From assembly GCF_003473485.1 (NCBI RefSeq), contig NC_053046.1, positions 37,037,832 to 37,101,831 of the forward strand: a DNA stretch of 64,000 bases. The letters run 5' to 3'. This document shows positions 10,561 through 21,700 of this stretch, one piece after another; within the stretch, counting starts at the first letter, position 1, and each line of letters starts with the position of its first letter. The stretch comes from Medicago truncatula. Its lineage: Eukaryota > Streptophyta > Magnoliopsida > Fabales > Fabaceae. The position numbers and the translations under genes are program-made. The notes under the pieces are model-generated. The model ran no database searches and was not told where the DNA came from. It was given only the letters and a program-made list of their open reading frames with translations.

Positions 10561-11774
10561 GAATCATGAAGCCATCAATAAACCCCTCAACTTCAAAAAA
10601 TTCTAAGATTTCACTTATGATTGCATAATTTCAACAAAAAAGAAAAAAAAATCCAATGAAATAAAAAAAAAAATTGAAAGACAAATTAATGCACACTAAT
10701 GCAACCAAGCAGCATAAAGAGACAATTTTCATTGAAACAATTAATTTAATTGTAAAACGCAAATTCAGACAATTACAATTTAAAGTAAAAAGGAGTTTCA
10801 AATTGGTACCACATTGTTAGTACTTTTCTCAATAGCTAGAGAAATCAAGATGAAGACCTGTTTCCACCATTGAAGGATTATTCTTGAGAACTGCTTTCCT
10901 CACCTTTGCCTTTCTTGCAAGAACCACTTGGTCCGATCAATTGGTTAGACTGTATATTATAAAAAAAAAATTGACAAAAGTTATAATTTTCTCTCTCCTC
11001 TTCCTCATTTCATAATCTTGGTTGGTTAATAATTTGAAAAAAAGAAGTGGAATTTGTGATCGAAGTGCAAGAATTTATATTTAGGTTAATAAGCAAAAGA
11101 GAGAAAGTCCAATTTCTCTCTAAACTTTATTTCTCATTCGTTTATCGAGGAGGGGTGGTTTTAGGTCTTTTTTGACCTAGAATCACCCATCTACATATTT
11201 TTTTCCCTTTTCTTTCAATTTATTTAAATAAGTGGTTTTTCACACATATCAAGTTCTTTTTTTTTTGTTTTTTTTTTTTTTTTGTGATTTCGTCGTCTAA
11301 GTACGACGTTGTGTTGTTCGTCGTCTTGTGCGGCGTTTGATTTCGCGTTTTATCGCGGTGTTTGTTTATTTCCTATTGAAAGATCGGCATCAGTCAATTA
11401 CAAATTCAACCAATGATTTGTGCGTCAACGTTGAAGATCCAGAAGCATGTGAATTTCGGTGACTTAGGTTTTATCATATTATTTGCAGGCACTTTGCCGT
11501 TTTATGCTATTAACTTGGGTGCTGAGTTTGTTCACAAATTCACCTTTTACGTTTTTAGCGATGTTTGTATCTGATATAATCTATTGATTTGAATGAATGA
11601 ATATCATTTTGTTTTTGTAAAAAAAATAAAATAATAATAATAATAATATTCGAAAACTAAACATTTGTTAGTTTTGATTGTTGGATTTATCGAGCAGCAT
11701 TCCGGAGAGAAACCCTAACCTAAACGTACTCTTTCTTCCATACATTTCCAAAACCCTAATTCAGCAGTGACAAC
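10561..11774. other. Intergenic, probable repeat remnants
   Basis: 11048-11085 resembles the sequence at 1313-1350 plus the flank after the copia element (about 34 bp). 11280-11600 contains a CG-richer stretch (GTCGTCTAAGTACGACGTTG) that looks like a retroelement tail. (AAT)n occurs at 11628-11645. The end of this stretch (from about 11697) may be the 5' leader of the SppA-like copy. Confidence 0.4.
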
Positions 11775-12963
11775 ATGTCCCTCTGGACGGCAATTAATCG
11801 TTTCCGATACATCTACCACACAAGCACAATATCACCACCACGCTTTTTATCTTCTTCTTACTCTTACTCATCCTTATCTTCTTCCAATGCCAAAGATTAT
11901 CCCACTGGTGACTTCAATTTCGAGCCCATTCAACAAATTTCTTGTTAGGCTCTAGACCATGGTAGCTTTACCATTGGAGCGTTTTCAATATGGAAGAAGT
12001 GTATTGAAAATCAATTTGCAAGGTAAGATATCCGATCAGCTCACGGCTATATTATGCAATTCAAATGTATTATCTCTGTCTGAAATTTGCGATAATTTCT
12101 TGAAAGCCGCTTGTATTTCCGCCGTCTATCTTCATATTCACTCATTAGATTGTGGCTGGGCAGAACTTGATGAAATTCGAAAACAAATTTCAAATTTTAA
12201 AAAATCAGGTAAAACGGTTGTGGCTTATGTCCTTTCGATTCAACCAAAAGAATATTACCTTTGCCTGCGCATGTGATGAGAATTTTGCACCTCTCAATGG
12301 TCATGTTGGATTCAACATCGACGACCTCAGTTTTGATAGAGGTCTGTATGACAATGATCTGTATGACAATCTTTATGGCAATCCTTATCACTATGTTGAA
12401 GATAGTAGTGAGGCACGACGAGATAGTAGTGAGGCACAAGATAGAACTGAGGCAGAAACTGCATTGCTACATAATATCTATTCAAATTGGCTGGTTAAAG
12501 TCTCTTCTTAGGGATGGCAATGGGTTCCCAATGGGTAGGGTACTATAGTATCCATTGTAACACCTCGTTTCCCAACATAAAAATTTCATAACAAATAATC
12601 AGAGTTTTCCACATAAACGGAATGGTACACTTCTCAAAAATCATAAATGAAATAATTAACTAATTATCTTTCCAAAAATCATCAACATAAATATTCAAAA
12701 CATCGCAGCGGATTTATTTCAACAATATAAATAGTCTTGGCACGAAGGCCTCATCAAAACATCTCATAAAAATCCAATTAACAACTTAATCATGTATATT
12801 CATAAGCAACAACGTATTAATCATCTTATAATGACATAAGCAACAACATATTCATCATCTTATAATAATATAAATAACAACATGATCATTAATATTCCAT
12901 GATTTGTCACCAATCAACAACTTCAACGATTCGACGACGACAACGTCAACCTGACAACACAGC

Positions 12964-13090
12964 TACGTGAGAGTACACCACCTCTTATAATACGACAACG
13001 TAAGAGTACACCACCTCTTATAGAACAACAACGTAAGAGTACTCCACCTCTTATCAACAACGTAAGAGTACACCACCTCTTATAAACAAC
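12964..13090. repeat. Tandem motif AGTACACCACCTCTTAT, four copies
   Basis: Four imperfect copies of an about 30-bp unit ('CGTAAGAGTACACCACCTCT') inside the solo LTR. Confidence 0.85.
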
Positions 13091-13456
13091 AACGTAGACA
13101 ACATTAACAACTTAAGACTCCAATACTTTGAAAAGACAACTTACAACTTTACAAATTAGACCAACACCATTTAGACATATGCAGCAAGCCACCATCAATA
13201 ATAATCATCGTATATAACAATTACAATTTCATATCAACGTCTTTCACAATATATAAATATTTTCACATTTAATCATCAAAGTAAATCATCAATATTAATC
13301 ATCTTAACATCTTCTCTTGGTTTTCTCCTTTTTTCTCCAAAAACAGGTTTCACGTAATCCTTGTTTTTTTAATTCTAACTCTCCCCTTTTATATAAATCA
13401 TTAATCTACTTATTTTCTCTTATTTCCAAATCTGCCCTCCAAGTCTCAATATTCTA

Positions 13457-13461
<5 letters not shown>

Positions 13462-13502
<41 letters not shown>
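13462..13502. repeat. (TA)n microsatellite
   Basis: About 20 uninterrupted TA units within the solo LTR. Confidence 0.97.
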
Positions 13503-13507
<5 letters not shown>

Positions 13508-13566
13508 AAATATTTCTATAACGAATGACAAATATATCTCTATAACAATAATATTTCTATAACATA

Positions 13567-13795
13567 TATATTTCTACACCAAATAAGAAATATATTTCTA
13601 CACCAAATAACATATTATTTCTACATCAAATAACATATATTTCTACACCAAATAACATATTATTTCTACACCAAATAACATAATATTTCTACACCAAATA
13701 ACATATATTTCTACACCAAATAACATAATATTTCTACACCAAATAACATATATTTCTACACCAAATAAGAAATATATTTCCACAACAAATAACAT
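13567..13795. repeat. Minisatellite, about 22-bp unit TATTTCTACACCAAATAACA
   Basis: About ten head-to-tail copies with small variation in length and sequence (spacers TAT, TAAT, GAAATA between units). Confidence 0.95.
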
Positions 13796-15251
13796 AACAA
13801 AATATCACTCATCTAAATTCCAAAACAGCATCCACAACTTAATCTTATTTTATTTTCAAATCCTATTCTATTAAATAATAAAATAAGCCACTTAATAAAT
13901 CAACAACACATCACAATAATCATATAAATCACATAAGTCATAAAAATAGACTCTAAACTCAATAAAATATTCAAATAATAAAATAGGGCGTTACATCCAT
14001 CCCCATACCCGCGTTTGTAAAAAATGCTCGTACCCGTGGGCAACAACTTTAGTGTCCTTCCCCATACCCTATGGGCACTTAAGTGCCCATACCCGCACCC
14101 ATTACCCGCACTTTAGCCATGAAAAGATAATAAAAATCACCACACTTGAAATAAAACTATGATCCAAATTTTTTAAAATCAACTTACGAAATAATATGAA
14201 TCGTAATATTTAACCAAATAAAAAAACATCCAAATTATTCCTGGAAAGAAAAAAAAATAGATACCTTACATCAGTTATACGTTAAAAAGTTGTAGTTGCA
14301 TGTTAAAATCATAATAAATTGTTACTAAAGTTTTTATTAATCTGTTTTAGGTTTAAGGTTAGACTTAAATAGTTAAATTTATTAATTAATTGTACAACAA
14401 AAAAAAATATTTATAATATTATATAAATATATATATGCGGATTGCGGGGCTGGGTAGTACAGTGCCCATACCCGTTCCCATACCCATATAAATTTGCGGG
14501 TAATTACCCATACCCAAGCCCGGATCCATGAAAACGGGGTTTTACCCTACCCATAACGGGTATTTTTTACGGGTGCCCATAGGATCTGGGTCTAATTGCC
14601 ATCCCTACTTCTTCTATAGGGAAGAAAAGAGAAGAAGTTCAAGACTTCATAAATGAAGGTGTTTCTGTTTATCGATTAGATAAACTGAAAGAAGAGGGTT
14701 TCATATCAAGCTTAGTGTATGATGATGAGGTTATAACTCTCTTGAAGGAGAGGCTTGGGGTTAAATCACTCCCTATGATTTCTTTTAGAAAATACTCTAA
14801 AGGCAGAAAATGGACTGTGGCAATATCAGAGGCTAAAGAACAAATTGCCATCATCCGAGTCTCAGGGAATATGGTTAGTGACATCGTCACAAGTAATTTC
14901 ATTGAGAAGATTGGAATGGTCTCGAAAAAATTGAAGGCTGTTATTGTCCAGATTGACAGTGTAATGGTCAATCGAGGAAAGGTTTCTCAAAACTTTAACC
15001 TTGACAATGATGATGTGAAAGTGCTAGATAATGTGGTTCATTTGAGATTAATGACTCTAGGCAAGTTAGACAAGATGAAAAAGGTTGCACATGGGAGGAT
15101 TTGGACCGGTAAGGACGCAGCATCTCATGGTTTGGTTGATGCTATTGGTGGGATATCGCGTGCTATTGCTATAGCAAAATTGAAGGCCAATATACCTCAA
15201 AACAGACAGGTTAATGTGTGCTATTGCTATTGCTATATTTTTATTTCTTGA

Positions 15252-16403
15252 GTGAAGAAAAATAGCACTAATGGTGTTTATCTATTAAATGTGTGCTATG
15301 TTTGGCAACATTAAATATAAAACCAAGTTATGGTGGTAGTATTAAGATAAAAACGGTGTGAACTCGCTTGATTTAATCAAGAAAATCACAATTATTTAAT
15401 AAGAAAAATATCACTGAACAATGACCAAATAAAGCATAGTAGATGATGATCAAGAAAGAAAAATTGTCATCAGCAATAACATCAACTCTTCAACAATTAC
15501 ACTCAAGCTGCATTGATCTTTTCCCTTGCAGTGGAAATTGCAGATCTATATTTAGTAGATATAAAAATAATAACACATCAAATAATATCAATAAAGGCAA
15601 CAAAGAAATGACAAGTGAAGTGGGTTTTGGAATCAAACCTAATGAAGAAGTGAAAAACGCTCTAATAGTAGCAATCTCAGATCTTTTGAAATTAAATAAC
15701 TAAACTTAAAAAGCTTACTAAATTTAAGTACCTTTAACAAGCAAAAAACTCAACCAGCTAACACAGCTGCAAAACTCTTGAATGGTATCACAGCATGATA
15801 TACTCTTACTGCTAGCAAATTTGATGTTAGTGACGTCGGAGACAATATTGTGCCCTAGTTTCAGTCGACGCTTCGTTTCAACAATATTGTGCCCTTATTT
15901 TAAGGCCTTTGATGTTTGTTCATCAAATATATATTGTTTTTTTTTCCATTATTGATCCTGTCTGCAAAAGTTTTACCAACTTTGAAATCTTAGTAACTTG
16001 CAAGTATAAATGATGGTAAAAGAGAATAGTATCATGAAAATCAAAACTTTCTAACATGACTTATCATCTCAATTAGACTAAAATAACTTCAAAACAATTA
16101 AGGAGAATAGATCATGGATCATATCTATAGAGGGCTTAAATATGCTTTATCCCTAATTGAAAGGATGAAATACATAGTTAAGCCTAGATTAAAATATATG
16201 TTTGAGATTAAAAGTTCTATTTTAATCAACACATGTGTTTTTCCGCACTCTATCACCTAAATATATTTAAACATAAACGGCTATGCATTCAACTCACTTT
16301 TAATTTTAAATAAATTAATTTTACAAAATCAATTTAATCAAAATCAATATATTTAAACAAATATTTTCATTTCATGAGTAGGAATTTATGATGATTTGGT
16401 AAA
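15252..16403. other. Intergenic, no recognised gene
   Basis: An 86-codon frame at 15443-15703 ('MMIKKEKLSSAITSTLQQLH') resembles no family I know and may be chance. The rest is AT-rich. Confidence 0.4.
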
Positions 16404-16540
16404 ACATTACATGAGTATGAGTTTATGATGATTTGATAACTTTTGATTTTGTCCACATACTCTGGCTTTTTTCACTCTTGCACTCCAAATGCATTGCCCA
16501 TTCGAAATTCAATTTGCACTCCACATGACACAACTCATTT
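16404..16540 (+). repeat. Dispersed repeat, copy 2 (partner at 6278-6410)
   Basis: See 6278-6410. The two copies are about 85 percent identical by eye and have the same orientation. Confidence 0.7.
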
Positions 16541-16703
16541 AGTGGTTTGTTGCCATATGCGGACCCTTTCAGTTAATGAGATGATAATGAATTTTCCTTT
16601 ATCCTTTTGTGTTGTAACAGTAGAGTTTCACATGCCTAAGCTTAAGGCAAATTCCTTACTGTAAATGACATAATAATTTAAAAATAGATAGTTGTTCTAT
16701 CAC

Positions 16704-17582
16704 TAAAGTTGTAGACAAAGTCAAGTCTAAGCTTAATCATGGCTGTGCTCCGATTCAACTTCCATTAGGTAGGGGAGATTGTTTCCGTTGGCTTGTTGAT
16801 CTTGTCGAGTTAGAGTGCAACCATTTTAATCATTTCAATGAGGATCTATATGACGGATGAGGGCATCCTAGATATGAACAAGTATCTGAAGATATGAAAT
16901 CACTTGTGTTAGAAAAAAGACTAGAGCTCATTGAAACTGTGTCACAGGTGTTGAACTTGCTGAAGCTTTTCGTAGTGGCAACGATATATCCGCTTCTGAT
17001 CTTGATGGTACAATTCGTAGGGCTACAATAGCAAGGAAATTTGTACCAATTTTCATGGGTGGCGCTAGGGAGGGATCTCACGGGGCTAAGACTACTTATT
17101 TATGGTGTTCGTTGTTATTTGCCGAGTCCAATTGATTTGAGTAATTATGCTCTTGATCAAGCTAGGAATGGAGAGAAAGTAGAATTGTCTGGAAGTATTG
17201 ATGGGCCGTTTGTCGCATTGGCTTTCACGAGCATAGGATGCTTTGTAAATTAACATATCTAAGAATCTATCAGGGCGTTATTAGAAAAGGGGATTTTATT
17301 ACTAATGTTAACACTGGTGAGAAGATTAAGGTTAATCATTTGTTTAAGAGAAGTTGTGATGGTATTGATGAAGTTAATGAGGCTCATGCTGGACAAATTG
17401 TTGTTGTATGTGATGTTGATTGTGCACCAGGAGAAACATTTACTGATGGGTCTGTTAGATGGGCTATGACTTCTGCCAATGTTCTTGATTATTCGGTCTC
17501 AAAAGATTCTAGCGAGCAATCTTCAAATGTTGTGAATGGATTACAGAGAAATGATCCTACTTACCCAGTTGGTTTGGTTTGA
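16704..17582 (+). pseudogene. Mitochondrial elongation factor G (EF-G/GFM1) pseudogene fragment
   Basis: Three frames together follow the domain I-II region of mitochondrial EF-G: 'KSKLNHGCAPIQLPLG', 'LVDLVELE', 'EDMKSLVLEKRLELIETVS', 'IARKFVPIFMG', 'LPSPIDLSNYALDQARN', 'GSIDGPFVALAF', 'LTYLRIYQGVIRKGDFI', 'NTGEKIKVNHL', 'EAHAGQIVVV' and 'FTDGSV'. Frameshifts and stops occur near 16860, 16950, 17060 and 17250. The copy runs without introns although plant mitochondrial EF-G genes are intron-rich as far as I recall, so it is probably a processed copy. The GTPase N-terminus and the C-terminal domains are absent. Confidence 0.85.
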
Positions 17583-18310
17583 TTTTGGATTAGGTTTATA
17601 ACTTTTTTTTTACGGGGAATTTTTTGCTTAATTATTCATCACCGATGCAAGATTCTGATTTTCTCCTTGTATCTGTTGCATTTGAACTATTGTTGTTTTC
17701 AGTGTCACAAGTTATTTTGAACTTAATTTCTTTTTAATATCATTCACCTACTTGAAATGTAAATGGCAATTGAACAATGATCTGTTGTATGATTTGCAAT
17801 TGGTTTATCTGCAGTGTTTCTTTGCTGCATTTCTGTTCTGCGTTTCTATTATCTTAATGGTCTATCTATTGTTCTGAGTTGCATTTGATGATGTCTTCAT
17901 GGAGAAAATTTAAATGCATCATACTTGACTAATTGAGTTTCTATCGCCCAACACAAGGATATGAAAATAGTTATGCCTTTATGAGATATAAATGTAGTTT
18001 TTATTCGGTTGGCAATGGACGGGTTAGAGACGGATTGAAGCCATTTATTTGCATTTGATTTTTAATTTGAGTTTAGAGATCATTTCTTGATTGGAATTTG
18101 CTACTGAGTTGATCTTACTCATTCATACTTTTCATTTAGTTGTTAGTGATCAATACATGTTGATCTTTAATTAAGTGAGTGTTTGGCATCGTTGTGAGTT
18201 TCGCAAAATCACAGCGATTTTGCAAAAGCAATATTTTGCAGCTTCAACAAAAACATGGTACTTTGCTTTCTAGAAACAAGCTTTCCCTTTGGGATTGTTT
18301 TTCTTTTAAG
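17583..18310. other. Intergenic; possible 3' flank of the EF-G copy
   Basis: T-rich sequence that could include a retrocopied 3' UTR. From about 18165 there is a TE-like segment (GTGTTTGGCATCGTTGTGAG) that resembles 28935-29110 in wording. No gene. Confidence 0.4.
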
Positions 18311-18771
18311 GCTTAAGTGCAGTTTTGTCTCCCTATTTTAACTGAATTTGGTTTACCCTCACTATTTTAAAATTCGGAATATTACACCCCAATTTAATGT
18401 TTTTTGGAATTTTGCCCCCACCACATTAAAGTGCATTTTGGCGATGATATGGATTTTAAAATATTATCTTATTATCCACCTAATTAATTATTAAAATTAA
18501 ATATTTTTTAATTACAAAATTTAAATAATTTTTTTTAGAAAAACAAAAAAAACTTTAAAAAAATACCATAAAATGCAGAAAAATACTAAAATAACTTTTT
18601 TTTAAATCGAAAAAAAAACTTTAAAACATACCATAAAATGCAAAAAAAAAAAAAAAATCTGAAAAATACTAGAAAATAGAGATAAAACGTAGGAAAAAAT
18701 CAAAATAAACGAAAAAAAATCAATTAAAAAAGGAAGAAAGGATTGGAAAGGACGAACAAAAGACGAACAAC
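18311..18771. repeat. Truncated copy of the MULE-type MITE seen complete at 54641-55356
   Basis: It starts GGCTTAAGTGCAGTTTTGTC and continues with alternating 'CCCTATTTTAACTGAAT' and 'TTTTAAAATTCGGAATATT' segments like the left arm at 54641. No matching right arm is present before the Harbinger-like element begins at 18775. Confidence 0.7.
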
Positions 18772-18774
18772 TAA

Positions 18775-19652
18775 GGGTCCGTTTGGTTCGAGAATTAGGA
18801 GGGGAGGGGAGGGGAGATATTTTTAATTAAAAGTGTGTTTGGTTCACAAGGGGAGGGGAGGGATTTTAACAGTATTTTACCGTTTTACCCTTAAACTTAA
18901 TTAAATAAAAGAAACTGTTTGTTTTTACGATTTCAGAAACTGACAAAGACAAGCACACATCTAAGCCGCTATTTTATCTTAAACTGGCTCATGTATTTTG
19001 CTCCAAGCATCATATTGTTTTTTTTTTTTTGGCTTTTTTTATCGGAGCAATTTTTTGTAATATTTTTTTTATAAGAGCAATTCTTTGTAATCCTTGCATT
19101 TTTTTCCAATTGCTTTGGTAATCCTTGCATTTTTTTCCAACAACGATAACAATTAAACAAGGATAATAAAGTAGCGAATCAATAACGATGTAATTAATAA
19201 TACTACGATATAGACAATGAGATGATGAAATTACTCACAATTCACTTTGGAGGAAGCCTCAAGCAGTCGTTGACAACAACAAAGTAGTAGTAAGAGCGGT
19301 TTGTACATCTAATAAATAAGAGTGGTAGATTATATAATAATAAAAATTGTTACAAGGAAAATATAACAAAATAATAATAATAATTGTTACAAGAATAAGA
19401 TAACCTAATAATAATAATAAGATTGTTACAAAAATAATATAATCTAATAATAATAAAAGTTGTTACAAGGTTAATATTGAGATTTGAAATTAATTTAAGG
19501 ATAATTATGGCAATGCAATAAAATTTTAAAGAAATTTGCTTGCTCCCCTCCCCTCCTCTCCCCTTCCCTTCTAAAAATTGAACCAAACACTTCAAATTAA
19601 AAATCTCCCCTCCCCTTCCCTCCCCTCCAAAACTCTCGAACCAAACGGACCC
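18775..19652. mobile_element. PIF/Harbinger (Tourist-like) element with nested inverted ends
   Basis: 878 bp with perfect terminal inverted repeats (GGGTCCGTTTGGTTCGAGA and its complement) and a 3-bp TAA duplication on both sides (18772-18774, 19653-19655). G-rich purine blocks (GGGGAGGGGAGGGGAG) follow the left end and mirror C-rich blocks at the right end. A second inner pair (GTGTTTGGTTCA / TGAACCAAACAC) lies 50-60 bp inside. No transposase. Confidence 0.9.
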
Positions 19653-19656
19653 TAAG

Positions 19657-19720
19657 TCACTTACTAAACCACGTGATTGAATCCAATGTCACTTACTAAA
19701 CCACGTGATTGAATCCAATG
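19657..19720. repeat. Tandem duplication, 2 x 32 bp
   Basis: The unit TCACTTACTAAACCACGTGATTGAATCCAATG is present twice in a row without a mismatch (described by position; 19657-19688 and 19689-19720), immediately right of the Harbinger-like element. Confidence 0.95.
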
Positions 19721-20347
19721 ACTTGGTTATAGCATTCAGTTTCTAAATAAATAAAAAACGCCATTGTATTAATATTGTTTGAATTGGATGACTCGTTAAA
19801 AAAAATCAAATCAAATCTTACAAATTAAAAAAACCTAGTAATGAAAAAAGCTTTCTTTCCTGTATTTTTCTTTTAAAGCTAACAAGTGACAAATCCTAAA
19901 ATGACAATTGATGGAATATGAAAAGTTTCAAACTTGGGTTGGATAAAATAGAGAAAAAGAAAGATGAACACAAATTGTCATGATATCATCTACCATAGTC
20001 ACACGGTCCACACACACAAGACATAATTTCGATTTTAAAGTTTTGTTCCCCGCCCACGAAACCCTCCACATACATCACACGAAAAGTGTATACCTTGCAC
20101 ATGTGATATCATTAATTAAATGTTCATGACCCACCATATCAAATCAAAGCTGGCTCTAATACCATATCATCATTATCACATATAATAATCATATCATACA
20201 AGTCATATAATATGGCAATTCAACTAAAACTATCTAATAACATATATTAAATTAAACCCTAAGTTAAATCATCATATAAGATATATGATTTTTTTTTTCT
20301 TTTCCAGTTGTTTATGAGCTGTAAAACTAACTTCAAAACTAAGCAAA
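19721..20347. other. Intergenic, 3' side of the glutaredoxin-like gene
   Basis: AT-rich; the last 100 bases probably hold the 3' UTR of the gene at 20348-21091. Nothing else recognised. Confidence 0.4.
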
Positions 20348-21091
20348 CTATCTGGTGTATCGCGGCAGCATGAAGAAACATGCAGGGCACCTAATCAAAC
20401 CATTAACATTACAACCCAAACAGCTTCTAAACCCGTTTTTCTCCGTATACACTTTGTGACTTCCGTTACACTCATCACACACAACGAATCTGAACCCTCC
20501 ACAGCAATCACAACCGTTCATATTCGACTTCGGTAACCGTTCGATCAAACGATTCAACTCACCGCTTTCGTGTAACTGTTTCACCTCGTCAACGCCGCCG
20601 ATGTAAACTCCGCCGACGAAAACCCTCGGGAGTGTGACGTTTTTCCGGTTCAAGATTTCGTTGAGTTCGTCGCGGAATCGATCGTCGATTGAGACATCGC
20701 GTTCGTCGGTGATGACGCGGAAGTTGCGGAGGATTGATCTGACGGCGCGGCAGTCGTTGTATGTGCGGCGGATTACGCGGAGGCTGGTGAAGTAAATGAC
20801 GACACGATTTTCAAGGCCGGGAGGGAGGGAGATTGTTTGCGGCGGTGGAGCGGTGGTTCGGGAGGCGGATAAAGCGCGGAGGAAGGTGGTGGAGATTCTG
20901 ATGCGGCGGAAGAGTGAAGGAGATTTTGGTAAATTTGGTTCTGGTTTTTCTTGGATTAGAGTTTCAATGTCTTTGAAGGAAGAACAAGTGAAGTTGATAG
21001 AGTGAGTTCGGCAATGTAACGGTAACGGCGACGGTGGTGGTGGTGAATTGCGGTGGCGACTCGGTGAAGCTAACCAATTTGGTGGCCACAT
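20348..21091 (-). CDS. Glutaredoxin-domain protein with C-terminal Cys-rich zinc-binding tail
   Basis: A single-exon gene of 247 residues from the plant-specific glutaredoxin-like group that includes At5g39865, At3g28850 and At5g06470 (GRXCR1-like). The thioredoxin fold begins at 'VVIYFTSLRVIRRTYNDC' (residues about 97-114); the CxxC/CxxS active site of true glutaredoxins is replaced here, as in the rest of this group, so classical disulfide reduction is unlikely. 'LPRVFVGGVYIGGVDEV' is the conserved cis-Pro and glutathione-binding region. The last 55 residues carry four CxxC pairs ('CDCC', 'CDEC', 'CLGC', 'CPAC'), probably a structural zinc site. A TATA-like box lies 108 bases before the ATG, supporting this start. 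The client or biochemical role is unknown. Confidence 0.92.
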   Translation of the reverse strand: MWPPNWLASPSRHRNSPPPPSPLPLHCRTHSINFTCSSFKDIETLIQEKPEPNLPKSPSLFRRIRISTTFLRALSASRTTAPPPQTISLPPGLENRVVIYFTSLRVIRRTYNDCRAVRSILRNFRVITDERDVSIDDRFRDELNEILNRKNVTLPRVFVGGVYIGGVDEVKQLHESGELNRLIERLPKSNMNGCDCCGGFRFVVCDECNGSHKVYTEKNGFRSCLGCNVNGLIRCPACFFMLPRYTR

Positions 21092-21198
21092 TACCGATTT
21101 GGGGGGAGAAAGAAAACAAAGAGTATTTCGGTGGAAAATTTGTGGAGTGAAGAAAAATGAGGGAATGGAATTGAGAGAGAAAGAAGAGGGTGTGAGAA

Positions 21199-21207
21199 TT
21201 TATAAAT
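21199..21207 (-). promoter_or_regulatory. TATA-like box of the glutaredoxin-like gene
   Basis: ATTTATAAA on the minus strand, about 108 bases upstream of the start codon. Confidence 0.6.
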
Positions 21208-21691
21208 GGGAAAGGGTTATTGAGTCTTAATCGAATATTAATAATCATAACTCACCCACTTTACCATGTGCGTGTTATTTCCTTTTTTGCTTAGGTGGAA
21301 ATTAGTTTATGGTAAGAAATAATACTAACATTAATTTCGCACGTAGAAAAAAGATACCGGTGTGCTTTTTAGCCAAATGAAAAATAAAAACACAGTATGC
21401 GCAACATGTATTTTTTGTTGTTGGTAGAAATATGGAAAATATAATTAATAATAACAAAGAAATGTAATCAAAAAATTATGCAGATATTGCATGAGAATGT
21501 TATTGCTTACATACTTTAATAAAAGAAAATGTTATTTCATATTTGTAGTAGAAATAAAATGAATATGGTCATAATTTATAGCTCAATTGTCCTTAAGTTT
21601 GATGTTATCTACTCCTTTAATTGTGTATGTGTAAGTTTAGGATGATTATCTTTATTTCGTCTATTTAAAAAAATCGTAAGTTGACAACCAA
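21208..21691. other. Intergenic, promoter side of the glutaredoxin-like gene
   Basis: AT-rich, no gene recognised. Confidence 0.45.
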
Positions 21692-21700
21692 TATTTTATT

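Larger units (their letters stand above)
12556..13995. mobile_element. Solo LTR (Ty3/gypsy, Tekay-like ends) nested in the hAT element
   Basis: 1,440 bp starting TGTAACACCTCG and ending GGGCGTTACA, flanked by a perfect 5-bp duplication TCCAT (12551-12555 and 13996-14000). TGTAACACC...GTTACA ends are common for chromovirus (Del/Tekay) LTRs; that assignment is from recalled family features. No internal retroviral domains are present, so it is a solo LTR left by recombination. Confidence 0.82.
12509..14607. mobile_element. hAT-type non-autonomous element inside the SppA copy
   Basis: The ends are TAGGGATGGCAAT and its complement ATTGCCATCCCTA, typical hAT termini, and the subterminal regions are rich in (A)CCCGTACCC-type motifs. 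Flanks TCTCTTCT and CTTCTTCT agree at 6 of 8 positions, as expected for an 8-bp target duplication blurred by the TCT repeat. Without the nested LTR the element is about 650 bp. No transposase frame remains. Confidence 0.85.
11775..15251 (+). pseudogene. SppA (protease IV / signal peptide peptidase A)-like copy, split and lacking catalytic residues
   Basis: SppA is an organellar (thylakoid) serine peptidase. The ATG at 11775 opens an organelle-targeting-like N-terminus ('MSLWTAINRFRYIYHTS') and a 'YPTGDF' motif, then a stop. In-frame homology resumes at 'GKISDQLTA', 'VYLHIHSLDCGWAELDEIR' and 'FKKSGKTVVAYV', then after a frameshift 'LLHNIYSNWL' to 12508. A 2.1-kb insertion follows. The copy resumes at about 14610 with 'GKKREEVQDF', 'VYDDEVITLLKERLGV', 'GRIWTGKDAASHGLVDAIGG' and 'AIAIAKLKANIPQNRQV'. 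The region holding the catalytic Ser and Lys of SppA (after 'IVQIDS', at about 14960) has been replaced by a short unrelated stretch. The homology ends at CAG|GTTAAT, which resembles a splice donor, so whether this is a retrocopy or a genomic duplicate is unresolved. Confidence 0.82.

Noticed and set aside
12964-13090. CRISPR-like direct repeats
   Set aside because: Plant nuclear DNA, irregular spacing and imperfect units within an LTR; an ordinary tandem repeat.
13317-13508. Short frame ending in a run of Tyr-Ile
   Set aside because: Translation of the TA microsatellite inside a solo LTR.
15443-15703. 86-codon plus-strand frame as a gene
   Set aside because: No recognised motif, no promoter or intron signs, AT-rich codons.
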